NCBI GenBank assembly: GCA_902791475.1
Contig: CADAWC010000017.1
Span: 1-64,000 of the forward strand
From: Fibrobacter succinogenes
Lineage (GTDB): Bacteria > Fibrobacterota > Fibrobacteria > Fibrobacterales > Fibrobacteraceae
DNA: 64,000 bases
Direction of reading: 5' to 3'
This document shows, one piece after another, positions 15,880 through 24,312 of this stretch. The notes beneath the pieces were generated by a model, which saw only the letters and a list, made by a program, of their open reading frames with translations, ran no database searches and was not told the DNA's origin. Positions within the stretch are counted from its first letter, which is position 1. The number at the start of each line of letters is the position of its first letter. A program made the position numbers and the translations under genes.

Positions 15880-18711
15880 ATGAGCAAAATTATCAGCCTT
15901 GATGGCGATTGGCAGATGATCTGGGACACGGAAGACACCGGCATCTCCAATCGTTGGTATGCAACGTATCCTGAAAAAACACAGACTGTTAGCGTTCCCC
16001 ACATCTGGGAAAGAGCTTTTGACAAGCTTTTGATGGCCCAGGACTGCGCATTCTATTTCAAGAGATTCACGATTGACGACGAAAAGCAGGTCACAAAGCG
16101 CATTTTCCTCCGCTTTGAAAAGATTGCAACGCACGCCACCATCTGGCTTAACGGTAAGCTTTTGGGCGACCACTTTGGCGCCTACACGTCCTTTGTCATT
16201 GAAACGCAGAAGGCAATCAAGCTCGGCGAAGAAAACATCCTCTGCATCCGTGTTGCTAACATGGGTGCAACGAACAGCCGCATCGACTTCGGTCGTGAAA
16301 GCAAGGAAGGCGCAAACGACCGCTATGCCCACCCGGGAGAAATGCCGGTTGGCCTCCCCTGGTTGCAGTATCCGTATGGCGGTATCTGCGGTCACGTAGA
16401 CTTGATTCTCGGCAATGCCGCGTTCATTTCTGATATTCACGTCGAACCGGACATGGACCAGGAACGCGTTTCTGTCGAAGCATTCTTCAACAACCCGCGC
16501 GGTTACCAGTCCCGCCTCCGCATCCTCATGAAGAACCCGAACGGCGACGTTTACGAATTCTTCAAGGATATCAAGCTCGAAAAGGAAAACGCCACGCAGA
16601 AGTTCTTGCTTGGCATCAAGGACTGGAAGAAGGACAAGTGCATCTGGAGTCCGGAACGTCCGAACCTGTTCGCTATCGAAATGCAGCTCGAAATCAAGGG
16701 CGCTAAGGGCAAGGCTCCGGAATACACCTTCCCTGTCGTGAAGACTTTCGGTTTCCGCAAGTTCGACTGCCTTAAGGGCGACTATTACATCAACGACTCC
16801 ATCGTGAAGCTCATGGGCGTGAGCTACAACCAGCAGTGGAGCGAAGGCGGACTCTGGACCGACCAGAACCCGGCTCTCGAAAAGGACTTAAACGCCGTGA
16901 AGGCAGCAGGTTTCAACGTCATCCGTTCTTGCGGCGCTCCGCTCAGCAGCACGGCTCTCGACATCTGCGACAAAATTGGTTTGTTCGTATTCCAGGAGTT
17001 CCCGATTCACACGATGCGTTCGACCCCACAGGGCCTCGAAATCACGAAGAAGCTCATCAACGACATGGTCAAGGACCAGCACAACCATCCGTGTATCGCC
17101 GCCTGGATTCTCGGTTCTGAAAACGGAACGTTCATGCTCCAGAACGGAAACAAGCTTTTGAATGCGATTAGCCCGATCGACACCTGCCGCCCGGCTATCA
17201 GCAACTTCAACAGTATCTACCTCGACAACGAAGCAAACTTCCATAAGGATACGGGTAAGATTATCCCGGTTTCTATCGACCGCATTTCGCAGTACGCCAC
17301 GATGCGCGTGAACCCGCGTTTAAACCCGAGTGCCGCTTACACGCACTACCTCGCCCACATGCTGGACAAGGAAGACGAAGAACTCATGGTGCCGGATACG
17401 GGTCTTGGTGACAGCCACTTCCAGGATGAAGAAGAACCGATTTTGAACGATATCGAAAACAAGGTTTTGGTAACGCTCAAGAACAATACGCTCTTTCCGA
17501 AGCGCGCAACCACCATCGCCGGTCCTCGCAGCATCAAGAGCCAGAAGGCCATCAAGAACGAATTCAAGTCTGTGGAAACGTTCGTCGACGATAGCAAGCT
17601 CTCCATTTGGCCGAACTTTGAATCGTTCAACGCCGATGTTTACCGCATTGCGCTCAAGAGCAAGTACGACCAAATTACGGCATTCCAGAGCAACCCGCAG
17701 ATTTCCGGATTTTTCCTCGACCAGTGGGCCGACAACGGCACCGACTTCAGCGGCCTTAACGACGAAAACAGAAAGTCCAAGGGTATCCAGAATTTCGCTC
17801 GCGAAATCACGACTCCTAGCCGCGTGCTCATCAGCGAACTGGAACACGTCGTCACTCCGCAGAGCGAAGTCAGCTTCCAGCTTACGCTTTTGAACAACAG
17901 CCGTTTAGAAGACGTGGAAATCGAAGTTTCGCTCCTTGACGCTAAGGACAAAGTACTCAACACGCAGAAGGTCATGCCCGAAGAACCTGCCGAAAAGAAG
18001 ACTCTTACGCAGCTTGGCATTTGCACATTGATGGCTCCGCGCGCAACCGGCATGTACAAGATAAAGCTCACGCTCAAGGATTGCGGCAAGGAAATCCATT
18101 CCAGCTACGAAGACTTGATCGTGATTGAACAGGCCGACGTGAAGGAAGCGATGAGCAAGGTTTGCTTCTTGGATAACTACGACGAATCGAGCGATGTGCT
18201 TGCCGCTCTCGACGGTTCCGAACAAATTATCTTCACTGCAAACTTGAGTTCTTGGCCGGATGAAATCTTGGAAAAGATTATCGAAGTCACGAAGAACGGC
18301 GGCAAGACGCTGTTGCTCTCCGATATGACGACTGAAGATATCGACCTTTTGAACCAGAGCCACAACTTTGAAAGCAAGATTGAAGCCCACTGGACCACAG
18401 GTGCAAACGAATTCAGCTTGCACTACTTGCCGAAGGATTCCCCGCTCCTCGCTGTATTCGGCGGCAACGGCGTTCTCGACCACAACTCTGCATCGGCAAT
18501 GCCGGGCATTTCGTTGAACGAGCTCGCTGGCGCAAAGGTTTACGCACGTTCCGTGACGCTCAAGGATGGCGAAATCAAGACGGGTGTGGACTTGCAACTC
18601 GTGCCGTTTGGCAAGGGTCAGATCATGTTCAACCAGTTCAGCGTGATCGAAGGCTTGGAAACGAACGCCCTTTCGGATGCTCTGTTCACGGCAATCGTGA
18701 ACTTGCTGTAA
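15880..18711 (+). CDS. Glycoside hydrolase family 2-like protein
   Basis: A 943-residue cytoplasmic-looking protein (no signal peptide) with GH2 architecture. It has a sugar-binding jelly-roll (residues 1-180, 'IWLNGKLLGDHFGAYTSF'), an Ig-like domain (185-295), a TIM barrel (300-620) and C-terminal beta domains. The barrel contains 'HPCIAAWILGSENG', where Glu414 sits at the acid/base position; the residue before it is Ser in place of the nearly invariant Asn of the NE motif. A nucleophile motif is not clear, although 'GFFLDQWADNG' matches the GH2 sequence near the end of the barrel. It could act on beta-galactosides, mannosides or glucuronides, or be catalytically altered. An AAAGGA ribosome binding site is present and the gene stands alone. 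Confidence 0.75.
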   Translation: MSKIISLDGDWQMIWDTEDTGISNRWYATYPEKTQTVSVPHIWERAFDKLLMAQDCAFYFKRFTIDDEKQVTKRIFLRFEKIATHATIWLNGKLLGDHFGAYTSFVIETQKAIKLGEENILCIRVANMGATNSRIDFGRESKEGANDRYAHPGEMPVGLPWLQYPYGGICGHVDLILGNAAFISDIHVEPDMDQERVSVEAFFNNPRGYQSRLRILMKNPNGDVYEFFKDIKLEKENATQKFLLGIKDWKKDKCIWSPERPNLFAIEMQLEIKGAKGKAPEYTFPVVKTFGFRKFDCLKGDYYINDSIVKLMGVSYNQQWSEGGLWTDQNPALEKDLNAVKAAGFNVIRSCGAPLSSTALDICDKIGLFVFQEFPIHTMRSTPQGLEITKKLINDMVKDQHNHPCIAAWILGSENGTFMLQNGNKLLNAISPIDTCRPAISNFNSIYLDNEANFHKDTGKIIPVSIDRISQYATMRVNPRLNPSAAYTHYLAHMLDKEDEELMVPDTGLGDSHFQDEEEPILNDIENKVLVTLKNNTLFPKRATTIAGPRSIKSQKAIKNEFKSVETFVDDSKLSIWPNFESFNADVYRIALKSKYDQITAFQSNPQISGFFLDQWADNGTDFSGLNDENRKSKGIQNFAREITTPSRVLISELEHVVTPQSEVSFQLTLLNNSRLEDVEIEVSLLDAKDKVLNTQKVMPEEPAEKKTLTQLGICTLMAPRATGMYKIKLTLKDCGKEIHSSYEDLIVIEQADVKEAMSKVCFLDNYDESSDVLAALDGSEQIIFTANLSSWPDEILEKIIEVTKNGGKTLLLSDMTTEDIDLLNQSHNFESKIEAHWTTGANEFSLHYLPKDSPLLAVFGGNGVLDHNSASAMPGISLNELAGAKVYARSVTLKDGEIKTGVDLQLVPFGKGQIMFNQFSVIEGLETNALSDALFTAIVNLL

Positions 18712-18737
18712 TTGGTTCGGCAGGCTCACCAACCTTA

Positions 18738-18775
18738 TTAAGGTCCAGGTCCCTGAGCTCAGCCGAAGGGCCGAA
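18738..18775. repeat. REP-like unit GGTCCCTGAGCTCAGCCGAAGGGCC
   Basis: Minus-strand version of the CCTTCG...GCTCAGG unit, between the GH2 stop and its terminator. Confidence 0.45.
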
Positions 18776-18797
18776 GCGTATAATTAGTAATTACAAG

Positions 18798-18824
18798 AGT
18801 CCCGCCCTGCGCGGGACTTTTTCG
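18798..18824 (+). terminator. Intrinsic terminator of the GH2 gene
   Basis: AGTCCCGC and GCGGGACT form a perfect 8-bp stem with a 5-nt loop, followed by TTTTT. Confidence 0.88.
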
Positions 18825-18829
18825 TTTTC

Positions 18830-18837
18830 TATATTTT
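18830..18837 (+). promoter_or_regulatory. TAnnTTTT element 5 nt before the proA start codon
   Basis: TATATTTT, then CTTTT, then ATG, with no Shine-Dalgarno sequence. Same geometry as ahead of fabD and the ABC-F gene. Confidence 0.35.
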
Positions 18838-18842
18838 CTTTT

Positions 18843-20114
18843 ATGACACAGAACAACGTTAATTTGGAAAAATACTCTGACGAGCTCGCCAACAAAGCAA
18901 AGAACGCGAGCAAGAAAATTCGTACATTGAGCGCTGAAAAGCGCGCAGCCGTGCTCGCACGTGTTGCAGAAATTCTCCGCGCAAAGAAACCGGAAATTCT
19001 CGCCGCCAACAAGCTCGACCTCGAAGCTGCCGCCGGCAAGCTCGACGATTCCAAGATGGATCGCCTGACTTTGAACGATGCCCGCATTGAATCGATGGCC
19101 AAGGGCGCCGAAGAAATCGCCGCATTTACCGACCCGCTCGGCCGCGTTCTTGAATCTCGTGAACTCAAGAACGGCATCAAGATTAGCCGTGTCGCCGTGC
19201 CGATAGGTTCTGTGTTCTTTATTTTTGAAAGCCGTCCGAACGTGACGATTGATGGCGCTTGCCTTTGCTTCAAGGCTGGCAATGCCGTAATTCTCCGTGG
19301 CGGTAAGGAATCGCTCAACTCCGCAAAGTGCCTCGCCGGGATTTTCCACCAGGCTCTTGAAGAAAATGGCGTCGACAAGGACGCCGTGCAGCTCGTGACC
19401 GAAACGAGCCATGATCTCGTGGGCATGCTCTTGCAACGCAACGATTGCCTCGACCTCGTGATTCCTCGCGGTGGCGAACGTTTGATCCGCGCCGTCGTGG
19501 AACAGAGCAAGATTCCTGTCATCAAGCACTTCAACGGCATCTGCCATGTGTACGTGGACAAGTCCGCCGATATGGAAAAGGCTGTAAACATCTTGATTAA
19601 CGCCAAGACGCAGCGCACGGGCGTGTGCAACGCCATGGAATGCGTCATTATCGACCGCCACATCGATGTGGCAAACGTCAAGAAGCTCATTGATTGCCTC
19701 GCCGACCGTGGCGTAGAACTCTTTGGTAACAAGGATGCCCAATCTCATGACAGCCGCATCAAGGACATTGGCGACGACAGCAACTACCATCACGAATACC
19801 TAGCCCTCAAAGCAAGCGTCAAGTTCGTGGACAACGTCGAAGAAGCCTGCGACCACATCGAAAAGAACAGCAGCCGCCACACGGAAGCTGTCGTTGCAGA
19901 AGACGCAAGCGTTCAGGACTACTTTGTCGCAAATGTCGATAGCAGCAGCGTCATGGTAAACGCCAGCACGCGCTTTGCAGACGGTGGCGAATACGGTCTC
20001 GGTGCCGAAGTGGGAATTTCTACGGACAAGCTCCATGCTCGCGGCCCAATGGGCGTCGAAAGCCTCTGCAGCTACAAGTGGATCTTGCGCGGCAACGGAC
20101 AGGTGCGTGGTTGA
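18843..20114 (+). CDS. proA: Gamma-glutamyl phosphate reductase
   Basis: A 423-residue NADPH-dependent reductase of the aldehyde dehydrogenase superfamily. It converts gamma-glutamyl phosphate to glutamate semialdehyde, the second step of proline synthesis. Recognised by 'VPIGSVFFIFESRPNVT', 'GGKESLNSAKCL' and the catalytic-Cys block 'KTQRTGVCNAMEC'. Length matches the family. ProB is not in the window. The gene stands between the GH2 gene and hisI; the 46-bp gap to hisI permits co-transcription. A TATATTTT motif lies 5 nt before the ATG and no ribosome binding site is visible. Confidence 0.96.
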   Translation: MTQNNVNLEKYSDELANKAKNASKKIRTLSAEKRAAVLARVAEILRAKKPEILAANKLDLEAAAGKLDDSKMDRLTLNDARIESMAKGAEEIAAFTDPLGRVLESRELKNGIKISRVAVPIGSVFFIFESRPNVTIDGACLCFKAGNAVILRGGKESLNSAKCLAGIFHQALEENGVDKDAVQLVTETSHDLVGMLLQRNDCLDLVIPRGGERLIRAVVEQSKIPVIKHFNGICHVYVDKSADMEKAVNILINAKTQRTGVCNAMECVIIDRHIDVANVKKLIDCLADRGVELFGNKDAQSHDSRIKDIGDDSNYHHEYLALKASVKFVDNVEEACDHIEKNSSRHTEAVVAEDASVQDYFVANVDSSSVMVNASTRFADGGEYGLGAEVGISTDKLHARGPMGVESLCSYKWILRGNGQVRG

Positions 20115-20160
20115 TTAGACGAAAGAACGGCGCATTGCGCCTACAGACGAGAGACGAAAG

Positions 20161-20511
20161 ATGAAGTTTGAAGACTTAATCAAAGAAGTAAAGTTCGAAG
20201 TGGAATTCGGTGGCGTAAAACTCGCTCCGGCAATTGTTCAGGACGCCGACAAGGGCGACGTACTGATGATGGCATGGATGAACGAAGAAGCGCTCCGCCG
20301 CACGCACGAATGCGGAGAAATGGTGTTCTGGAGCCGTAGCCGCAAGGAATACTGGCACAAGGGTGACACCAGCGGAAACGTGATGACGGTCGTCGAATGG
20401 GCTGCCGACTGCGATTCCGACGCACTGCTGTTCAAGGTGCGTATGCAGGGTCCGCAGGTCGCTTGCCACACAGGCGCTCGCAGCTGCTTCTTCAAGAAGT
20501 GCGAAAAGTAA
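20161..20511 (+). CDS. hisI: Phosphoribosyl-AMP cyclohydrolase
   Basis: A 116-residue zinc enzyme that opens the adenine ring of phosphoribosyl-AMP in histidine synthesis. It shows '[13 protein letters not shown]', '[18 protein letters not shown]', the 'DCDSDALL' metal site and the two C-terminal Cys in 'CHTGARSCF'. It is a stand-alone HisI domain without fused HisE pyrophosphohydrolase. The short gap after proA holds the word repeat AGACGAGAGACGAAAG, which also provides a GA-rich ribosome binding site. Confidence 0.95.
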   Translation: MKFEDLIKEVKFEVEFGGVKLAPAIVQDADKGDVLMMAWMNEEALRRTHECGEMVFWSRSRKEYWHKGDTSGNVMTVVEWAADCDSDALLFKVRMQGPQVACHTGARSCFFKKCEK

Positions 20512-20551
20512 AGAAAGACGCGCGCCCTCGCTGAACGATCACATAAAATTT

Positions 20552-20584
20552 GCCTAGTTTGCACACGCAAGCTAGGCTTTTTTG
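20552..20584 (+). terminator. Intrinsic terminator after hisI
   Basis: GCCTAG and CTAGGC, with an inner TTGC/GCAA pairing, followed by TTTTTTG. Confidence 0.85.
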
Positions 20585-20641
20585 TTTTAGAACTCATTTT
20601 TTTTCGCAAAATGCGTTATGCAAAATGTGAAAAAACGCAAA

Positions 20642-20671
20642 TTGTCAGTATATGACATTTTCAACTATTAA
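20642..20671 (+). promoter_or_regulatory. Candidate promoter of a small membrane protein gene
   Basis: TTGTCA (20642-20647), 18-bp spacer, TATTAA (20666-20671). A small inverted repeat, TGTCA-GTATA-TGACA, overlaps the -35 box. Confidence 0.35.
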
Positions 20672-20691
20672 ATTATAGTTGTGAGGTTCTT

Positions 20692-20844
20692 ATGCTGACG
20701 ACATTCCTTATCATTTTTGCAGTCCTTGCCATTTTAGGGCTTGGAGGTGCGGGCGAAGCCTGCGCCATAACGCTATTGCTACAAATCCTCCCCTTCCTGA
20801 TTATCGTCGGGATTGTCTGTTGCCTATGGTTCTGCGGAGGGTAG
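20692..20844 (+). CDS. 50-residue hydrophobic membrane protein
   Basis: A complete small gene: ATG, 50 codons, TAG, with a GAGG ribosome binding site 5 nt before the ATG and a candidate promoter upstream. The product is almost wholly hydrophobic, with one membrane helix at residues 2-18, a small polar turn (GAGEAC) and a second helix at 24-47, ending 'CCLWFCGG'. Five Cys in a small hydrophobic protein are unusual. I recognise no family. It resembles short membrane peptides of bacterial stress or regulatory systems (or the membrane partner of a toxin pair), but nothing in the sequence proves this. It is isolated between hisI and the NERD gene. Confidence 0.6.
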   Translation: MLTTFLIIFAVLAILGLGGAGEACAITLLLQILPFLIIVGIVCCLWFCGG

Positions 20845-20923
20845 AAAAAAAGCCCTTGTTTCCTCCAGAAAGTATAGAGTTTATATAGTTAATGGAGGAA
20901 AATAGAGGCGGTCTTCATTTCAA

Positions 20924-21673
20924 TTAATCGACAGAAACTTTAAGCCATTCGGTCACTTGATTTGCAATAGAGCGGACTTCATCAATTGAAAGGGATTCCT
21001 TAGCATTCATGAAAAATTTGGGGAAGCCTGTTTCATTTAGAATCCAATACTTTGAAAAATCTTTTGCAGGATTTTCAATATACGCCCCAATAATAATCGC
21101 AACTTTTTGAACAGGATAATTCCGTCCGCATAGCGACTCCAGTTTCTCAGAAATAAAGTTCGCTTCACCATCCATCTGATTCAAAAGGGTTTTGCAAACA
21201 CGCCCATTAAACAACAATTTTCCATCCTGATATAAAAACTTATACCCCTTTTTTCTATCGTAATGTTTCGTTTCAATGGTAAAAATTCCGCGAGTGCTAA
21301 TAATCAGATGATCAACATTGAAGCAATCACCACAAACATCGTGGAACACCCGAACAGAATCAGAACTCAGCTTATTTAGCATCTCACCAACTAAACGCTC
21401 GCCTTCCATTCCCTTGTAGCAATTACGCATATGCTTAATAAGCTTTAGAGTCTTGCGAACTGCATAAATAAAAAAGAGCAGCGTGAATACAGAAAAAGTT
21501 ATTGCGAGACCTAGCGTTATATCCCAAACACCTAGGTAAAATAGCCATATATACAGAGTCAATAAGAAGAATGCCAAAAACATCGCCAAAAGGCAATAAT
21601 ATGTTTCATAATCAGCATCTATTTTCTTTTGAAGCGATTCGCCTTGAACATGCGTACGAAATTTTTTGCCCAT
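20924..21673 (-). CDS. NERD-domain membrane protein
   Basis: A 249-residue protein with two membrane helices (about 26-47 and 51-70) followed by a nuclease-related NERD domain. The domain shows 'GMEGERLVGEMLNKL', 'NVDHLIISTRGIFTIETKHY' and a downstream 'KTLLNQMDGEANFI' helix, matching the PD-(D/E)xK-like core (D of NVDH, E-x-K of IETK). NERD proteins are thought to handle nucleic acids, but few have a known role. The soluble domain would face the cytoplasm. Its start is 8 bp after the stop of an upstream membrane protein gene, so the two are probably co-transcribed. Confidence 0.8.
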   Translation of the reverse strand: MGKKFRTHVQGESLQKKIDADYETYYCLLAMFLAFFLLTLYIWLFYLGVWDITLGLAITFSVFTLLFFIYAVRKTLKLIKHMRNCYKGMEGERLVGEMLNKLSSDSVRVFHDVCGDCFNVDHLIISTRGIFTIETKHYDRKKGYKFLYQDGKLLFNGRVCKTLLNQMDGEANFISEKLESLCGRNYPVQKVAIIIGAYIENPAKDFSKYWILNETGFPKFFMNAKESLSIDEVRSIANQVTEWLKVSVD

Positions 21674-21681
21674 TACAAGAC

Positions 21682-22296
21682 CTATTCTTTATGAGTCAAT
21701 GCTATAATGTTCATTATTAAAGCAACGGCAATTAACACCATTGAAAGATAAATTCCAGAACCAGGTGACACTGAAATTAGCCCCATAGCATCTGTAGATA
21801 GATTTCTACACGTAAAATATCCATCTAAAAAAGTAATCCAGATATACACTACCGATATACCAGCAGCAACTATAGCCTTAACAGTTTCATTCTTAAAACT
21901 AAAAACGGCAGCAGCAATAACACAAATAAAGATTCCAGCAACCCACGGAGAAGCTTCATAATGCGTTGAATTTTTCTTATACGAAGAATTAAATTCTCTA
22001 GCAATTTGATCTAAAGACCCAAGAGATGAAGTTCTTAGATCTCCACCAATTGTAATTTCATAGGCATTAAATTCGGCTATAGGAACATCAGAGCATGTAA
22101 TCGTAAAAAGAGGCAACACCAAGGCCAAAAGAATCAATAGATAAGGAATTCCTGCAATACGATTCAACATACAGCCAAGCATTGTTGTCTTAGATTCAGA
22201 CTTAACAGATTTATTTCCGAACTCTTTTTGGTATTTTTCATACGCTTCTTTCGGATCACTCGGAAGCATAGATTGTTTCATTTCATCTAAAGTCAT
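21682..22296 (-). CDS. Hypothetical four-helix membrane protein
   Basis: A 204-residue protein of unknown function. A cytoplasmic N-terminal region of about 45 polar residues ('PKEAYEKYQKEFGNK') precedes four membrane segments at about 50-68, 115-132, 136-155 and 178-199. A GAGG site 8 nt before the ATG at 22296 fixes the start. It lies between the GLUG lipoprotein and NERD genes on the same strand, with short gaps (28 bp and 8 bp), so the three may form one unit. Confidence 0.65.
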   Translation of the reverse strand: MTLDEMKQSMLPSDPKEAYEKYQKEFGNKSVKSESKTTMLGCMLNRIAGIPYLLILLALVLPLFTITCSDVPIAEFNAYEITIGGDLRTSSLGSLDQIAREFNSSYKKNSTHYEASPWVAGIFICVIAAAVFSFKNETVKAIVAAGISVVYIWITFLDGYFTCRNLSTDAMGLISVSPGSGIYLSMVLIAVALIMNIIALTHKE

Positions 22297-22324
22297 AGCA
22301 AATACCTCTATAGCCAAATATATC

Positions 22325-23914
22325 CTATTTTTCCCAGCTGAGTACAGGATAGCCGTCATTTAGACCGGAGTCATAGACAAATTCTTCACCTAGAATTTTG
22401 GCAAACTCTTTGGACTTCATTTCATCTTCAGATTTAGGTGTAGCAACTCCACCACCGTTATTGAGACCGAAGGGGTCCTGTTCGCCGCGTTCTAGATAGT
22501 AGTAATCAGCCATCGTGGTATTGTAATTGTAGCCAATCATCAAACCAACCAAAGAATCGCCATCAACCTTACCAGTGGAATATGCGGAATTTGTAACGCC
22601 TTCTTTATTATAACTGAAAATGCCTCCCACATAATCTCCACCAGAAACATTTCCTCTATTGTACATATTTGCCGATTTCACATACGCAGCAGCCCCCACA
22701 ACACCAGCAGTTCCATAAACCCCATCTACATCAGCAACGTTGGATAGTAAATCAATAGATCCACCACAAGCAATGCCAAGCACTCCACCTACATAATATT
22801 TTCCAGAAACAGATGCATAATTGGCAGCTTGTTTAAGCGTTCCACAAGGCCAAGACGAAGTATTAGAACAATAATATGATGAAGATTCTTGATAAGTATT
22901 TATATTCAAGCTAGTCCCACCACAATGACCTGCAATTCCGCCCACGAAATGTAAGCCAATAATTTTACCACTATTCTTTAGTTTTTTCACATCGTTCTTT
23001 GATGAGCTACCAATTCCACCAAAGACACCACCGACATAGCCATAACCTTCAATAAGGGCGATATTTTCAACAGCATCAACAGTCACATTTGTAGCACAAC
23101 CAGCCACACCACCAACATTTTTGCTACCTACGACAACACCTTCATTAACTGCGTTTTTAATAATTGAATTCGCCGAATAATTTTTCTGAGAAGATCTCCC
23201 AATTACACCACCAACACATTCATCCTTACCAGAAACGCTTGATCGATTCAAAGCATTCAATACAGAGCCAACACTTTGCCCCACAACCCCCGCTGTATAT
23301 TTTCCTCCATACACCCAAGAATTGTCCACGGTCAGATTTTGCACCGTTCCGTTAGAATTTCCAAACAACCCATTGTGCGTACTCGTCGTGTTGATGAACA
23401 TTCCACTTACGATATGACCATCGCCATCGAAGTTTCCATCAAAGGACACACTCGAATTACCGATTGGCGTCCATTTGTGGAGTTTTGTTGAATCCGCAAC
23501 AAGAGCTCCCTTTTCATCAATAACAGCGCCCTTATTAAGCAAGATATCCGCACCAAGTTTAAAATACTTGCCGCTATAAGCCTTATCGCTCGAGTTTACC
23601 ACAAAAGAGAGTCGAGCAAGCTGTTCCGCAGTCAAAATGATATACGGGCTGAGTTTAGTTCCTGCGCCACATGCGAAATCCTTCGCTGTAGTTCCATCCC
23701 AAGGTTTGCCGACCTCACCAGAACATTCTTCATCCGAAACTTCAGACGAGCGGCCCGAAGAGCTTTTTGCAACTTTTTTACTACTAGAGCTAAACTTAGC
23801 GTTATGGGGACCACTTAAAGAAATAGAATCATCGTCGGAAGATGCCGGAGAAGACTGGGTGCATGCACAAAATGCAGTCACTACACTCAAAATACTAAAC
23901 AAACCTAATCGCAT
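22325..23914 (-). CDS. GLUG-repeat lipoprotein
   Basis: A 529-residue predicted lipoprotein: signal peptide with the lipobox Cys at residue 18 ('AFCACTQ'), a Ser/Lys-rich linker (38-60), then a right-handed beta repeat region. Residues 130-480 carry about eight copies of a GLUG-like unit, with recurrent G-[LV]-[FV]-G and 'YVGGV(F/L)G' turns roughly every 35-45 residues. GLUG repeats are common in secreted adhesins and proteases. This protein lacks an obvious catalytic domain, so a surface binding role is likely. An AAAGAGG site fixes the start. Confidence 0.8.
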   Translation of the reverse strand: MRLGLFSILSVVTAFCACTQSSPASSDDDSISLSGPHNAKFSSSSKKVAKSSSGRSSEVSDEECSGEVGKPWDGTTAKDFACGAGTKLSPYIILTAEQLARLSFVVNSSDKAYSGKYFKLGADILLNKGAVIDEKGALVADSTKLHKWTPIGNSSVSFDGNFDGDGHIVSGMFINTTSTHNGLFGNSNGTVQNLTVDNSWVYGGKYTAGVVGQSVGSVLNALNRSSVSGKDECVGGVIGRSSQKNYSANSIIKNAVNEGVVVGSKNVGGVAGCATNVTVDAVENIALIEGYGYVGGVFGGIGSSSKNDVKKLKNSGKIIGLHFVGGIAGHCGGTSLNINTYQESSSYYCSNTSSWPCGTLKQAANYASVSGKYYVGGVLGIACGGSIDLLSNVADVDGVYGTAGVVGAAAYVKSANMYNRGNVSGGDYVGGIFSYNKEGVTNSAYSTGKVDGDSLVGLMIGYNYNTTMADYYYLERGEQDPFGLNNGGGVATPKSEDEMKSKEFAKILGEEFVYDSGLNDGYPVLSWEK

Positions 23915-24001
23915 AAAAACCTCTTTATCTCAAATATATACAGATTTTTTATAGGCTGTCATAAATATTAAACAAATTGACAATATATAACTACATGAAA
24001 A

Positions 24002-24030
24002 GGCGATGCCCGATTAAATCGGGCATGACA
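24002..24030. repeat. REP-like unit GCGATGCCCGAT...ATCGGGCATGACA
   Basis: An inverted repeat (GATGCCCGATT/AATCGGGCAT) with the usual TGACA tail. It encodes the last codons and the stop of the small basic protein on the minus strand. Confidence 0.6.
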
Positions 24031-24253
24031 AGCAAGGAAGCTTTTCAACACCCCCATAAAAAGGGAAGTCCCCCGCATCGGCGAGGGACTTCTTGTGTTT
24101 AAAATTTCTGTTGTACTTTGTCTTGTCTCGAACAACTCTTGTCCGTAACGTGGCTCCGTTTTGGGAGCCGTCTATGCGTCGCATGCGTAACATAGCGCTT
24201 TCTTTGGCTGTTTCAGCAACCTTGCTGAACACTTTATCTTTCTTTTTAGCCAT
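24014..24253 (-). CDS. Small basic protein with a terminator inside its reading frame (ArfA-like ribosome rescue factor?)
   Basis: A 79-codon frame with a strong GGAGG ribosome binding site. The product starts MAKKKDKVFSKVAETAKESA. Its core, 'LRTRVVRDKTKYNRNFKHKK', matches by eye the ArfA pattern R-x-R-V...K-x-K...Y-x-R...K-H. Codons 56-64 form a perfect 12-bp hairpin followed by TTTTT (24055-24092), so most transcripts should stop before the stop codon at 24014. The last codons and stop lie in a REP-like repeat. ArfA, BrfA and ArfT genes share this layout: nonstop mRNA gives tmRNA-tagged, degraded product unless trans-translation fails. The family call is inference; the hairpin inside the frame is seen directly. 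Confidence 0.55.
   Translation of the reverse strand: MAKKKDKVFSKVAETAKESAMLRMRRIDGSQNGATLRTRVVRDKTKYNRNFKHKKSLADAGDFPFYGGVEKLPCLSCPI
24055..24092 (-). terminator. Intrinsic terminator inside the ArfA-like coding region
   Basis: Minus-strand GAAGTCCCTCGC and GCGGGGGACTTC form a 12-bp stem (one G-U) with a CGAT loop, then CC and TTTTT. It lies 39-78 nt before the in-frame stop codon. Confidence 0.85.
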
Positions 24254-24312
24254 GACAGCCTCCTTAATAGACAAATTTAATATATTTCGTTTAAATAAAG
24301 AAGGGTTCTAAT

